From NCBI GenBank assembly GCA_028023455.1, contig JAQFVV010001030.1, positions 62,001-126,000 on the forward strand: a DNA stretch of 64,000 nt. Reading direction: 5' to 3'. Below the pieces are notes generated by a model. It did no database searches. It was not told the origin of the DNA and saw nothing but the letters and a program-made list of their open reading frames with translations. Numbering within the stretch: the first letter of the stretch is position 1; the number at the start of each line of letters is the position of its first letter. The translations under genes were made by a program, and so were the position numbers. This document shows, piece after piece, positions 10,781 to 22,134 of this stretch. This DNA comes from Epiperipatus broadwayi. Taxonomy: Eukaryota; Onychophora; Udeonychophora; Euonychophora; Peripatidae.

Positions 10781-11335
10781 GTAGTATTCAAATTAATATT
10801 TTTGTCTTGCTAATCTTTTCTAATCTTTTCTGAGCCATTCCTTGTACAAGTCCATCATTCCAATTAGTCTTGTTTTAATTCCCTTTACAAGAATGTTTTT
10901 TGGTATTTACTATTTCTAATTTTTTATTGTTTATTCATTCTTTCATCAACTTTCTTGCAATTTTCACCAGCAATCTATTTCTGTGTCTATCATCCCCCCA
11001 CCCCATTCTCTTTTCCAACTGACAAATTATCACTCTCCCATGGAATGATATTTTGCATTATTGTATCATATATTTTCTAGTTACTGGCTTTTGATATAAT
11101 CTTATCAACATTGCCTGTTATTGTTAAAGCTTTTCTATTTATAGTGTTCTCTCTCTTTATTTGTTGTTTCTCTTTTATGGTCTTTATATTTAGATACTTA
11201 TATTTCTCTCTTTTTTCCATTATTTTTTTTAAAATTTGAACTATTACTTGTAAAAATAATATTAACTGATTTTATAAGTTGTTCATTATGATGATTCTGC
11301 TCTGATGAATTTTGTCCCATTTTGATTTACAGGTG
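10781..11335. other. Pyrimidine-rich stretch, possible LINE relic on minus strand
   Basis: The plus strand is strongly T/C-biased. Translated on the minus strand it gives Lys/Glu-rich frames with short homology-like patches, but no motif I can name. A decayed ORF2 linker region is possible; low confidence. Confidence 0.25.
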
Positions 11336-12831
11336 TCAAACTGACCACATCCACAACTTTGATACCATCCATTTCAGATAAGTACAATAATGATCATCAC
11401 TGAACATTTACTAAACTAGAGATTATCTCTAGCACAAATATAAATTTTAAACCTCAGTTAAAGATTAATATAAGTGTGGAGGTTACTTAATGTATTTTAT
11501 AAATTTTATCCATGCCTTAAGTTTAGAATATCTTTTAAACAAATTCTTATTACTGTATATTTAATAATCTATCGAAAATGCTTTTGCAATTATACATTGG
11601 ACCATTTCTAATATCTAAAATTAATTCTTAAAGTCTTTAGAAGTATTCAAACCTTATTTAAACTTTTCGCATATATTCAACGGTTAGATTCAGATTACAC
11701 AACTTTCAAGTGATACGATTTTACTTTCTTCTTCTACTGTTGCTGACCTGGGACATGGATTTGAACTTAGACTTTTAAATAGTGTGACCTCTAGCCAACT
11801 ACAATAATCTGTCAAAACAATCATCAGTATAAATTTTATGTATTTAACACAGGCTAGCATAAGAAATAGTGATCATGTGATGTTTTGTGTATTTACTTAT
11901 GATAATCGTCCTGATAAGATTTCCATGCTAGTACTGTCACTGATCAGGCTTGACACACAGAAAGAAGAGAGGAAAATGACACCACATGGAACATTATGAT
12001 ATATATTAATGTACCTATTAAATAAAGCTTAAATTTATTTAAAGACATGGTGGAAATGCTCTAATGTATAAACATATAATCAAGCTATATGCCACGCCAA
12101 TTTTCAAACAAAAAAGATCAATAATACAGTTTAGAATCAACATTCTTTCACAAAAGAAGTTAATTTTCCAAAATTAATTAAATATGCTTTTTAAATCTTT
12201 TATAGTTTCAACTTCTCACTCTATGAAAAAAAAAAATGTATTAAATAAAGTCACATTTAAAATCATTTTTTTGTGTTTTAAAAGTGTTCTTTATAAAGCA
12301 AACTTCTTAAAATGATTGTTTGTTTTTTTTTATTTTCAACACACGGTAAAAAACGAAGTGATTAATAGAACATAACAGAATTTTAGAGATTTAGTAAAAA
12401 AAAAAAAACCTTAATAAAAAATCAAATATTTCTTAAGGCAGTTAAAAATTTTAATACACGATGGAAAAAGAAACGAAAACGTAAACTCTAGGCTATTAAG
12501 TTAAATAAATTTTGCTTTAAGTTTGACGAGAAGAACTGATAAATCGGACAAAATAATTTCACACATTAGTAAAGTTTAATTTGAAAGAATTTATACATAT
12601 TAATCCAGTGTGGTTTGGTGCTGTAATAAAAAGTAGGTTGTGGCGTTAACGGTTCATAGATCGCATTCTTTCTGGCGCTCTAGCATCAACATTAAATATT
12701 TGATTACCAAATATATGTTAAAATCGTAGGTTCTTGTTTCATGCAGATTTCCTTAAACAAACACATCAGCCTTTGATCTATTAATGTCCCAAGATGTTAT
12801 ACTCCCATATAATTTTCTTGGGATTTCAGAT
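11336..12831. other. Mostly featureless; one family T fragment
   Basis: Around 11735-11815 the minus strand reads AGTCTAAGTTCAAATCC, a B-box-like motif similar to family T. The rest is AT-rich and non-coding. Confidence 0.35.
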
Positions 12832-12850
12832 AAAGTAAGAATCGTTTTGC

Positions 12851-12959
12851 CTTGCGTTGTTAGCCGAGAGGTATCGCAGCTGCCATGCAAGCAAGTAGTT
12901 GGTTGCAGACGGGTGTGGGTTCGCGTCCCGGCAGATGCTATGACATATGAAAAAAAAAA
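12851..12959 (+). mobile_element. tRNA-derived SINE, copy 2, with perfect 19-bp duplication
   Basis: GCGTTGTTAGCCGAGAGG head, hairpin loop CATGCAA (triplet TGC), a longer variable segment (AGTTGGTTGCAGACG), B box GGTTCGCGTCCC, trailer GATGCTATGACATATG and a poly-A tail. The flanks carry an exact 19-bp direct repeat, AAAGTAAGAATCGTTTTGC, at 12832-12850 and 12960-12978. This is textbook target-primed insertion and marks a young copy. Confidence 0.92.
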
Positions 12960-13078
12960 AAAGTAAGAATCGTTTTGCACCAATGATTGTTAAACATGAG
13001 TTGCTGTGATGTCTTAATGCTTTTGTGTGGTAACTGAAGACGGCTTTGCTTTCCACAAATTTACATATTTTATGCTAT

Positions 13079-13900
13079 ATATGTGTGGAAGAATAGTTGT
13101 TTTTAATGCCAATATTATATATACATATAAACACTTCTACACATGCGCATGTGTGAAAGGGTAATTGTTTTTAACCTTTTATATTCATATAAACACTTAC
13201 ACACATGTTCAAATGTGGAAGGGTAGTTGTTTTTAATATTATATACACACTTCTACATATGCGCATGTGTGGAAGGGTAGTTATTTTAACATTTTACATA
13301 TTAATATTAAATAAACGCTTCCACACATACACATTTCTACATATGTGCATGTGTGAAAGGATAGTTGCTTTTAACATTTTATATACATATATACACTTTC
13401 ACACATGCGCATATGTGGAAGGGTAGTTGTTTTTAATATTATATACAGATTTCTACACATGCACATATGTGAAAGAGTACTTGTTTTTAACATTTTATAT
13501 ACATATTAATATTATATAAACACTTCTACACATACACACTTCTACACGTGCATATATGGAAGGGTAGTTGTTTTTAACATTTTGTATACATATAAACACT
13601 TCCACACATGCGTATATGTAGAAGGGTAGTTGTTTTTAATATTATATACATCCTTCTACACATGTGCATGTGTGAAAGAGTAGTTGTTTTTAACATTTTA
13701 TATCCAAACATGTGCATATGTGGAAGGGTAGTTGTCTTTAATATTATATACACTTCCATACATGTGCATATGTTGAAGGGTAGTTGTTTTTAATATTATA
13801 TACACACTCCTACACATGTGCATGTGTGGAAGGGTAGTTGATTTTAACATTTTATATACATTTTAATAAGGGTAATTGTTTTTAATATTATATATATATA
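13079..13900. repeat. Minisatellite of palindrome-bearing units
   Basis: About 13 imperfect units of roughly 50-80 bp. Each has the block GGAAGGGTAGTTGTTTTTAA followed by TATTATATAC or CATTTTATATAC and then a near-palindrome of the type CTTCTACACATGCGCATGTGTGGAAG. Open frames here (for example 13205-13426) are by-products of the repeat. The units differ by substitutions and indels, so the array is not recent. Confidence 0.9.
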
Positions 13901-13904
13901 AACA

Positions 13905-14715
13905 TGAAATTAACATAAACTATATGTAATTAAAATGAATAAACAACTTGCTCTCAAACTGTGAAGAAATAATACCCTGTATGTTAACAATATGGACCCA
14001 CCTATTTATTAAGCATTTAATGTTTATAAGGTCAACTTTGCCAACATTGGTGGAAATTCAGAATTAAGTTAATATATTTATATATGAGAATATGTTTAAA
14101 AATAGTTCTGACCTGGACAGTATGTATTTCAATAGCACATTGGTAATTTAACAACATTATAGGCAATGGTTTATTACGTGAGTTATTTCACACTTCAAAA
14201 TAAAATGGCACACTTTGTAAATGTTTAATTGTTAAGATTCAATTCAATAATTCTAATATGATTATCATGATAAATCTGACTGATTTAAAAAAGATGATTT
14301 AACTTAAAATATATACATATATATCAAAATTACCCCAAATTTATTGACTAGTTTAGCTTTATGCTGTTAATGTCTATATATATGGTATTATAGCAATGCT
14401 ATGGTTTCTTAGTTGGATGTCAACTTGTGTTTTTAATAAACTCATGTTAATAACATATATAACGTGCGTGCGCACACACACACACACATATATATATAAT
14501 TTTTGTGTACATACTCTGTAATCATTGCAAATAAGCAAAATGAAATATAAAAATTTAATTTTATTTATTAATTTCTTATTTTAATCATTTTCTTTACTGT
14601 AACTTATCGCAATACCCCAAGCTATTAACTCATGCATAACATGATCTAGAAAGAAACCATGAATCAGATGGATAGATAAAATAAGAAAGTTTAATAACGT
14701 GATATGGAATAGAGA
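13905..14715. other. Non-coding; dinucleotide repeat
   Basis: AT-rich sequence with a (CA)n(TA)n run at about 14471-14498. Nothing else was recognised. Confidence 0.5.
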
Positions 14716-14727
14716 AAATATGCATTA

Positions 14728-14828
14728 GTCAAGTGTTGGTGGCCAAGAGGTCAGCACGGCTGCCTTACAAGCAGTTGCCCTGGGTTAGTGGGTTTGCGTC
14801 CCAGCCGATGCTATGACACATGAAAAAA
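14728..14828 (+). mobile_element. tRNA-derived SINE, copy 3
   Basis: Leader GTCAAGTGTTGG, A box (TGGCCAAGAGGTCAGC), hairpin loop CTTACAA (TAC subfamily), B box GGTTTGCGTCCC, trailer CGATGCTATGACACATG and a short A tail. The flanks share ATGCATTA (14720-14727 and 14829-14836), a short target-site duplication. Confidence 0.85.
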
Positions 14829-14839
14829 ATGCATTAAAG

Positions 14840-15195
14840 AAATTGGATTAAACTTGGGTAAATCTTCATTTTACTATGGATTGATAATAGTTATAAATAT
14901 GCTTGACAATGATATATATGTATAAAAGATCCACTATATTTTTTATCTTTTAAATGGGCAATTTTAATTTAATGATAACTGTTAATGTTTCAGCCAAACT
15001 AAATGACCATCCTCAGAAATAACTGCAAGAAAAAAAACTACATAGAAAACTAAATGTAAAACTTGAGTCTAATGATTGATATTTCCGACAAACCTCAATA
15101 GCTGAAACATTAACTATTATCATGGGAACAAAGTTCTCCATTCTAAATAAAAAAAATAAAGGCAACAGTTTTATTTATAATTTATAAATGAAAAG
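14840..15195. other. No feature recognised
   Basis: AT-rich sequence with a loose local repetition of TTAATGTTTCAGC and TGAAACATTAA (about 14982 and 15105), a weak inverted pair that may be a decayed foldback. Confidence 0.35.
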
Positions 15196-15199
15196 ATGT

Positions 15200-15525
15200 A
15201 GTGGGCGTTTAACAGATGAAGATACTTTTACTGTTTATATGTGGTATAGGGGATTTGAACTCAGATTTTCAAGCACCCTTCAACTCTCCACACTATCTCA
15301 TACAACTGATACACATGACCACACACATGTAGAAAAGATAAATAATCACCAATATATGTATTTCGTGCTAAACCAGCACTCATCAGTTGGTCCAGATTAT
15401 CATCTCCCACATATATATATATAATCAGTGCTCAGTTTATATTAAGATGGCAAATCTTCATACTTTAATGGACAGGCTTCAATAAACTCCAACCTCCAAC
15501 TTTTCAGCCATCCATATATGTAGAT
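15200..15525 (-). repeat. Family T dispersed repeat
   Basis: This is the reverse-strand copy of the 255-548 repeat. Read on the minus strand it runs from ATGGATGGCTGAAAAGTTGG through CTGTCCATTAAAGTATGA and GGACCAACTGATGAGTGCTGG to GAGTTCAAATCCCC. It is the most complete copy in the window and shows the B box well. Confidence 0.6.
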
Positions 15526-15529
15526 ATAA

Positions 15530-15975
15530 GCTTGTAAATAAAAATGCAAAAAAAATATTTAGGTTGAGAAGAAAATATATATATATATATAACAATAAAG
15601 TGAATTAATTTATCTCATTTATTAATCAGTATTTTAAAAAAGAGAGGATTTTCAACAGAACGGCAATAAAAGAATAAAATAATTATTATTTCCATAATCA
15701 CTACGAGTGTAAAATTAACAAGCAAATAAATATATTATTTCCAAATTTTAAAAAGATAAAATATCAAAAATTAAATGAATTAGTTCATATTGCAGTAACA
15801 AAATATTTAACTCAGAAGATTTGAAAACTGCATTAAGAAATATATAAAAAAAAAACAACAACTAGAATTACAAAAGGAAAGTTACAAGATTAGTTATATA
15901 GCAAGCCTGGATATCAAAAAAATATAATACTATAAAATCTTTATCTGCACACCAGTTTGCAGCGTTTGACAAAGA
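15530..15975. other. No feature recognised
   Basis: AT-rich non-coding sequence with a TA run at 15576-15590. Confidence 0.45.
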
Positions 15976-15979
15976 AAAT

Positions 15980-16490
15980 TATATTACTATACTACATGTT
16001 GTCCATTGATTACTCGGACTTCCAGCAGATGGCTCTAAAGTAAAATAAAGAGAACTGCTCTTGAAAGTTATGAGTAATATTAACTCACTATATCAACCAC
16101 TGTCCATTGATTTGTCAGATTTCCAGTAAATGGCTCTAATGGAGAGTTAAGAAAACAGATCTTGGAAATATTACAAGTGATATTATAACACTATACCATC
16201 TGTTGTCTATTAGTTACTCAGATTTCTGAGACTTCCCGTAGATATCTGTAAAATAGGTGAAGAGAATGGCTTATTGGAAGCATGAGTGATATTATAATAC
16301 TATACCATCTGGCATCCATTGATTACTCAGACTTCCAGTAGATGACCCTAGAGGTTGAAAAGAAGTGCTGTTGTAAGTATATGAGTAATATTACAGCACT
16401 ATACAATCTGGTGTTAAGTGAATACTCAAGCTTGTAATAGATGACTGTAGTAGGGTGAAAATAACTATCATTGGACTCTTGAAAGCATAT
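15980..16490. repeat. Five tandem units of about 100 bp, related to the HHR-A arm
   Basis: Units repeat CACTATACCATCTG, GTCCATTGATTACTCAGA, TTCCAGTAGATGGCTCT and then an A/G-rich spacer with GAGTGATATTA. Their starts are spaced about 98-108 bp apart. The block CATCCATTGATTACT is also found in the HHR-A retroposon arm (for example 26612-26625, 31036-31047). Single units occur near 35610, 40705 and 47600. No ribozyme core is present. Confidence 0.7.
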
Positions 16491-16494
16491 CAGC

Positions 16495-17080
16495 AAACAC
16501 ACAAGGAATCATATGATGTTGTTGAAATAAAGTTACAAAATAAAGCTTACATATCAAATAAAACATCATAACGTTCACTACTTACTTTTGTGTTCATATC
16601 ATTTACTTTACATCAGTGCTACTTATTGTAACCTCGTCAGGATCATGCAAACAATTGAAAGAGCAAGTTTTGTGGAATTGTATGGGGCTGCACACTTTCT
16701 ATCAAGGGCATGGAATATGCGGTTTCCTAGGTGTGATGGATTCAGAAATATTTTGAAAAACTAAGTGCAAATGCAATAATCATGAGCACTGTAATTTTAT
16801 TATAGAAAAAATTAAGGAAACCAACTTCTTTGATAGAAACACTGCAAATTATTATTAAATACTAGAACATTTGTATGCGCAAAAATAAAAATCTATAATA
16901 ATAATAATCTAAAAACAATTACTACTTAGTGAGATCTTCCATTGGTGTTAGTCTACAATTTGAGAACTATTACAATGGATATTGATTGATGCTAATAGAA
17001 ATAAATTTTTAAGATGATCATCTCCATCGAGCTACTTCTGTTTTTCGTCCTTGTCAACTTCATCAAAGAAAAGAAATGAT
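16495..17080. other. No feature recognised
   Basis: AT-rich non-coding sequence. Confidence 0.45.
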
Positions 17081-17084
17081 ATAC

Positions 17085-17270
17085 AGGTATACAGGTTTAG
17101 ACCATTAAACATCATACGATCACCATTTCTTATGCTTGCTAAAACTGTTAAAAACAGAGGCAAAACTCTCCATATAGTAGTGCTAATCGCTGCAAGCATT
17201 GATGGATTATTCTGGCTTGCAGTGAGTAGTCCTACTGTTTGAAGAGTTTTACCTCTGTCTTTACAGGTAC
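17085..17270. mobile_element. HHR-A foldback, ribozyme region deleted
   Basis: The left arm runs ACCATTAAACATCATACGATC, CACCATTTCTTATGC, GAGGCAAAACTCTCCATA, TAGTAGTGC. The right arm repeats the inner part inverted (GCAGTGAGTAGTCCTACTG, AGAGTTTTACCTCTG). The outer ends are both ribozyme-sense 3' ends of the family. A possible imperfect duplication of ATACAGGT/TTACAGGT flanks it. The middle section with the hammerhead is absent. Confidence 0.6.
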
Positions 17271-17274
17271 TTAG

Positions 17275-18020
17275 CTTGAGAAATGTATTCTTTGTAAAAT
17301 TCTAAAATTGTACGATCTTTGAATTCATCTTTGTGATCCAAATTTGAGTGGTGTTAATATTTCCACTTGTAATTCTTTATATAGTGTTCTAACTCATTTG
17401 AAAATAATGCAATGTTCTGTTGCTAGAAAATCAGAAAATCTTTCCTCAAATTCTGAAGATGTTTTCTATTTCATTCACATACTCTCCCTTACGTGACAAA
17501 AATTTCCTAATCATTATATTTATTGGATGTCTTTTTATATTAAGATCTAATAAACAGAAAATAACATCTACCAAATAGTAAAAATAAGAGTCATAGATCA
17601 CATGACCCTATTCTCTTAAGCTAGCACCTCTCTGAGGAGTGCCAGAGCATGAAAGCATGGTCAGAGGTTTGGGGGGAGGGTCCCGGCAGAGATATTTTAA
17701 ATGCTTTCTCTAGCTAAGCATTTATCACAAAGCTTGTTGAGGAATTGGCAATCCTCATTGTTTATAACATCTACCAAGTATGTAAATCTCCTACTCAGCA
17801 ATTGTCATCAGTATATTACATTGTTTGCCTATTATATTCATATGAAAATTTCACTACTAGAAAGAAAAGGTTCTGTTCATCGATGCTACTTCATAAAAAT
17901 TAATCACACCACCATATTCTACATTCATGTATGCTAGAAAAATCCTTAAATTGTTGATGATTAACAGCTTTTGATGTTATAAAATTAGTATATGCATACC
18001 ATTTTAAAACTGAATAATTT
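17275..18020. other. No feature recognised
   Basis: Contains a G-rich patch near 17670-17690. The open frame at 17701-17937 has no recognisable motif. Confidence 0.4.
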
Positions 18021-18037
18021 TCAGTATAAATTTTTAA

Positions 18038-18097
18038 ACAAAGGCAAAACTCTCCATACAGTAGTATAGAAATGGAGATCATGTGATGTTTAGTGGT
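18038..18097. mobile_element. 60-bp minimal HHR-A foldback with 13-bp duplication
   Basis: Only the two outermost arm pieces remain: AAGGCAAAACTCTCCATACA joined to GAAATGGAGATCATGTGATG. An exact 13-bp direct repeat, TATAAATTTTTAA, flanks it (18025-18037 and 18098-18110). It shows that the family inserts with its ends intact even when the ribozyme-bearing middle is missing. Confidence 0.75.
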
Positions 18098-18110
18098 TAT
18101 AAATTTTTAA

Positions 18111-19820
18111 TACGAATGATGCAATGACATACATACAATTCAATCCTAAAAGTAATAATCACCATCACAATCTATCCAATCCATAAATGTGTCAATCTTA
18201 CAAGTTTATGCCAAACACTGTTAAGAGAATATGGCAAAACGAACAGTACCATTCAGATTTTATTTATAAGCTTCATTAGCTTTTTCCATTTAATATGAGC
18301 ACTTTTACACTACAAGCTCTACATTATACAATATGCATCTCCCTCTGCATTCACAATTTGGAATGTCACCAAACAGAGAAATAACAAGCTGAAATAGGTC
18401 CAGAAGAAATATATGTGACTGTCTGAGCACTCTTAAAGTTCAACCTATAAGAATGAAATTGATGAGAAAACATACTAACTGACTGTATCAAAACTCAAGC
18501 TGACAAACAAGAATATTAAAGGGGAGTGGCGCTTTAAACAACAAAATAAAAATGATCAACTAGTTTAATGTTAAGGTTTATAAGCACCAAAAATGTCTGG
18601 GCTGGGCCATGATCCACAGAACTTGAGCTCCAGAGACTGCCACACCCCAAGGATACTAAACCGTATAGGGCCTATTAACCAGACGGTCTATTGTTCTGGA
18701 GTTAATAAGAAATTTGAACACTAGATATGACAGAAGTTGGTTGTGACTCTTGGTCCATGAGCTCCAGTTTGCCACTGGACCCAATCATGCAGGGTCTTTT
18801 AAATAATGTAGTCACATAAATCAAGTAGTTTGCAGAATGCATGATATGGATCCAAAACAATATAAAGAATCAGGTAACAATGTAATCACATGACAACTTT
18901 CCCATTATTCTTCCACTGTTCCATACTGGTGAAAACTAAAATATAAATAGAGCCTTTGAATCTAATAATAATATATGCTTATAGCGTGTGTGTTCTTTAA
19001 TTTTTTAAGTTTGTTTTCTTTTTTAGTATAGTAATTGAAAATTATTATAAATTTATAATTTCCATTAGATACTGACATTTAATAACAATCCTAGAGAGAG
19101 AGAAATGTATTTAACGTCATTTATTGTCTCAAAGCAAATCACATGTATTTCAAGCTATTGTTCACAAGCTTTCGATAAATTTAATATTCATAAATTTAAT
19201 AAACACTTTCTTCAGACTTTAATCACAACAAAATAACAACATCATATTTTATTGCATAACGTAATTGAAAGCAATTTATAGACGATCATTCAAATAAAAT
19301 CACAAGCAAACAGCTATTGCTGAAATAAATATATAATAAAAGTTCTATTTAAATTACGTATATATACAAACGCATTTATATGTTTGTTTGATATTTATAC
19401 TCATGTATATACATATTACGATGCCTACGTAGTTTGCACTCACGGCCATTTTGAAATCTAAAGACCAGCTAAAAAAACACCGCTGACACATCCAACCGAT
19501 AAATGACATAAATATTGAATAAACGTATATTAAATTCATATTTTAAAAATTATAAGATAGTAAAAATAATATGCTTTACTTCATATGGGCATATAGTATA
19601 ATCTTTTAGTATTTGGAAATCATAAGCTTGATCTGATCAGACTTCTGCAACTTTTGGTTGATGGACCAAGCCATCCTCCCCTCTACCTATAAATTACGGC
19701 GCGCAAAGCGTCGTCATATTTCAAATATTTTATGAAGATAAAATTTAAAAATAATCCCTAATAAAATAAATCGTATTATTTTTACTAGCTTATAATTTCT
19801 AAAATATGAGTTTAAAGTTC
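18111..19820. other. No gene; one more GC-balanced patch
   Basis: The stretch 18590-18800 is richer in G/C than the surroundings and holds several CTCCAG/CTGGAG words, but no frame or repeat match could be recognised. A CG-containing patch lies at 19699-19715. The 61-codon minus-strand frame at 19354-19539 looks like chance. Confidence 0.35.
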
Positions 19821-19981
19821 TTTTATTTAATATAATAATTAATAAAGCAAGTCATATATAACATGACATTACTTTTATGAGCTTGTAATTACAAAAATGC
19901 ACATAGAGAGCGTACCAATAGCTCTAACAAGCTCGTAAATTAACAAGTGCGGTTATGAGAAATATTTAAAATCTCTATCCA

Positions 19982-20048
19982 GAACACTCTTATCTCCAGA
20001 CCATGGTTTCGGGCTTATGGCCCACGTCAGTGGAGAGCTAGAATATTC
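19982..20048 (-). ncRNA. Hammerhead ribozyme, array unit 1
   Basis: Minus-strand order: distal stem I strand GAATATTCT, AGC, proximal TCTCCA, core CTGACGT, stem II GGGC-CATAA-GCCC, GAAA, self-complementary stem III ACCATGGT, cleavage C, proximal TGGAGA, TA, distal AGAGTGTTC. Proximal stem I is 6 bp, distal 9 bp with two G-U pairs. Position 9 is T where A is usual. Confidence 0.85.
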
Positions 20049-20397
20049 GGACACTAGACCTAAAATATCAACTCAAAAAACCAGCACTTATTTCAAACGT
20101 ATATTTAAGAAGAAACTCTGAATTTTTCGGACATGAAAATGTCTTTAAATCCAGCTATCTAACTTAAATAGCTATATGGGACTGAAGTATATTCAGATCT
20201 ACCATATTCTAATAGGCTCAGCATAGCCAAAGCCTTAAAGGTAAAATTATAATAATTAATAAAGCAAGTCATATATAACATGACATTACTTTTATGAGCT
20301 TGTAATTACAAAAATGCACATAGAGAGCGTACCAATAGCTCTAACAAGCTCGAGATTAACAAGTGCGGTTATGAGAAATATTTAAAATCTCTATCCA

Positions 20398-20464
20398 GAA
20401 CACTCTTATCTCCAGACCATGGTTTCGGGCTTATGGCCCACGTCAGTGGAGAGCTAGAATATTC
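20398..20464 (-). ncRNA. Hammerhead ribozyme, array unit 2
   Basis: Identical in all ribozyme positions to unit 1. The unit itself lacks 1 bp upstream (CTCGAGATTAAC instead of CTCGTAAATTAAC). Confidence 0.85.
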
Positions 20465-20814
20465 GGACACTAGACCTAAAATATCAACTCAAAAAACCAG
20501 CACTTATTTCAAACGTATATTTAAGAAGAAACTCTGAATTTTTCGGACATGGAAATGTCTTTAAATCCAGCTATCTAACTTAAATAGCTATATGGGACTG
20601 AAGTATATTCAGATCTACCATATTCTAATAGGCTCAGCATAGCCAAAGCCTTAAAGGTAAAATTATAATAATTAATAAAGCAAGTCATATATAACATGAC
20701 ATTACTTTTATGAGCTTGTAATTACAAAAATGCACATAGAGAGCGTACCAATAGCTCTAACAAGCTCGTAAATTAACAAGTGCGGTTATGAGAAATATTT
20801 AAAATCTCTATCCA

Positions 20815-20881
20815 GAACACTCTTATCTCCAGACCATGGTTTCGGGCTTATGGCCCACGTCAGTGGAGAGCTAGAATATTC
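20815..20881 (-). ncRNA. Hammerhead ribozyme, array unit 3
   Basis: Same core, stems and loops as unit 1, including T at position 9 and the GTC cleavage triplet. Confidence 0.85.
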
Positions 20882-21148
20882 GGACACTAGACCTAAAATA
20901 TCAACTCAAAAAACCAGCACTTATTTCAAACGTATATTTAAGAAGAAACTCTGAATTTTTCGGACATGAAAATGTCTTTAAATCCAGCTATCTAACTTAA
21001 ATAGCTATATGGGACTGAAGTATATTCAGATCTACCATATTCTAATAGGCTCAGCATAGCCAAAGCCTTAAAGGTAAAATTATAATAATTAATAAAGCAA
21101 GTCATATATAACATGACATTACTTTTATGAGCTTGTAATTACAAAAAT

Positions 21149-21183
21149 GCACATAGAGAGCTATTGGTACGCTCTCTATGTGC
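21149..21183. other. Unit-4 hairpin flip (template-switch mutation)
   Basis: In the other direct units this place reads GAGAGC, loop GTACCAATA, GCTCTAACAAG. In unit 4 the loop is inverted to TATTGGTAC and the right arm is rewritten, so GCACATAGAGAGC and GCTCTCTATGTGC become perfect 13-bp arms. This is the signature of an intra-hairpin template switch during copying. Confidence 0.85.
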
Positions 21184-21232
21184 TCGTAAATTAACAAGTG
21201 CGGTTATGAGAAATATTTAAAATCTCTATCCA

Positions 21233-21299
21233 GAACACTCTTATCTCCAGACCATGGTTTCGGGCTTATGGCCCACGTCAGTGGAGAGCTAGAATATTC
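21233..21299 (-). ncRNA. Hammerhead ribozyme, array unit 4
   Basis: Ribozyme as in unit 1. A nearby difference outside the motif (CAAACAATATTT instead of CAAACGTATATTT) marks this unit. Confidence 0.85.
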
Positions 21300-21649
21300 G
21301 GACACTAGACCTAAAATATCAACTCAAAAAACCAGCACTTATTTCAAACAATATTTAAGAAGAAACTCTGAATTTTTCGGACATGAAAATGTCTTTAAAT
21401 CCAGCTATCTAACTTAAATAGCTATATGGGACTGAAGTATATTCAGATCTACCATATTCTAATAGGCTCAGCATAGCCAAAGCCTTAAAGGTAAAATTAT
21501 AATAATTAATAAAGCAAGTCATATATAACATGACATTACTTTTATGAGCTTGTAATTACAAAAATGCACATAGAGAGCGTACCAATAGCTCTAACAAGCT
21601 CAGTAAATTAACAAGTGCGGTTATGAGAAATATTTAAAATCTCTATCCA

Positions 21650-21716
21650 GAACACTCTTATCTCCAGACCATGGTTTCGGGCTTATGGCCCACGCCAGTG
21701 GAGAGCTAGAATATTC
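21650..21716 (-). ncRNA. Hammerhead motif, array unit 5, core mutated
   Basis: The core reads CTGGCGT: A6, an invariant position, is G. Stems are otherwise as in unit 1. This copy should be inactive. Confidence 0.8.
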
Positions 21717-22066
21717 GGACACTAGACCTAAAATATCAACTCAAAAAACCAGCACTTATTTCAAACGTATATTTAAGAAGAAACTCTGAATTTTTCGGAC
21801 ATGAAAATGTCTTTAAATCCAGCTATCTAACTTAAATAGCTATATGGGACTGAAGTATATTCAGATCTACCATATTCTAATAGGCTCAGCATAGCCAAAG
21901 CCTTAAAGGTAAAATTATAATAATTAATAAAGCAAGTCATATATAACATGACATTACTTTTATGAGCTTGTAATTACAAAAATGCACATAGAGAGCGTAC
22001 CAATAGCTCTAACAAGCTCGTAAATTAACAAGTGCGGTTATGAGAAATATTTAAAATCTCTATCCA

Positions 22067-22134
22067 GAACACTCTTATCTCCAGACCATGGTTTCGGGCT
22101 TATGGATCCACGTCAGTGGAGAGCTAGAATATTC
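22067..22134 (-). ncRNA. Hammerhead motif, array unit 6, stem II disrupted
   Basis: The stem II 5' strand reads GGATC instead of GGGC (one base longer), leaving only two clear pairs with GCCC. Core, stem I and stem III are unchanged. Confidence 0.8.

Noticed and set aside
17640-17700. G-rich patch as a promoter or quadruplex element
   Set aside because: One short run of G (17670-17680) without the four spaced runs needed, and no nearby gene.
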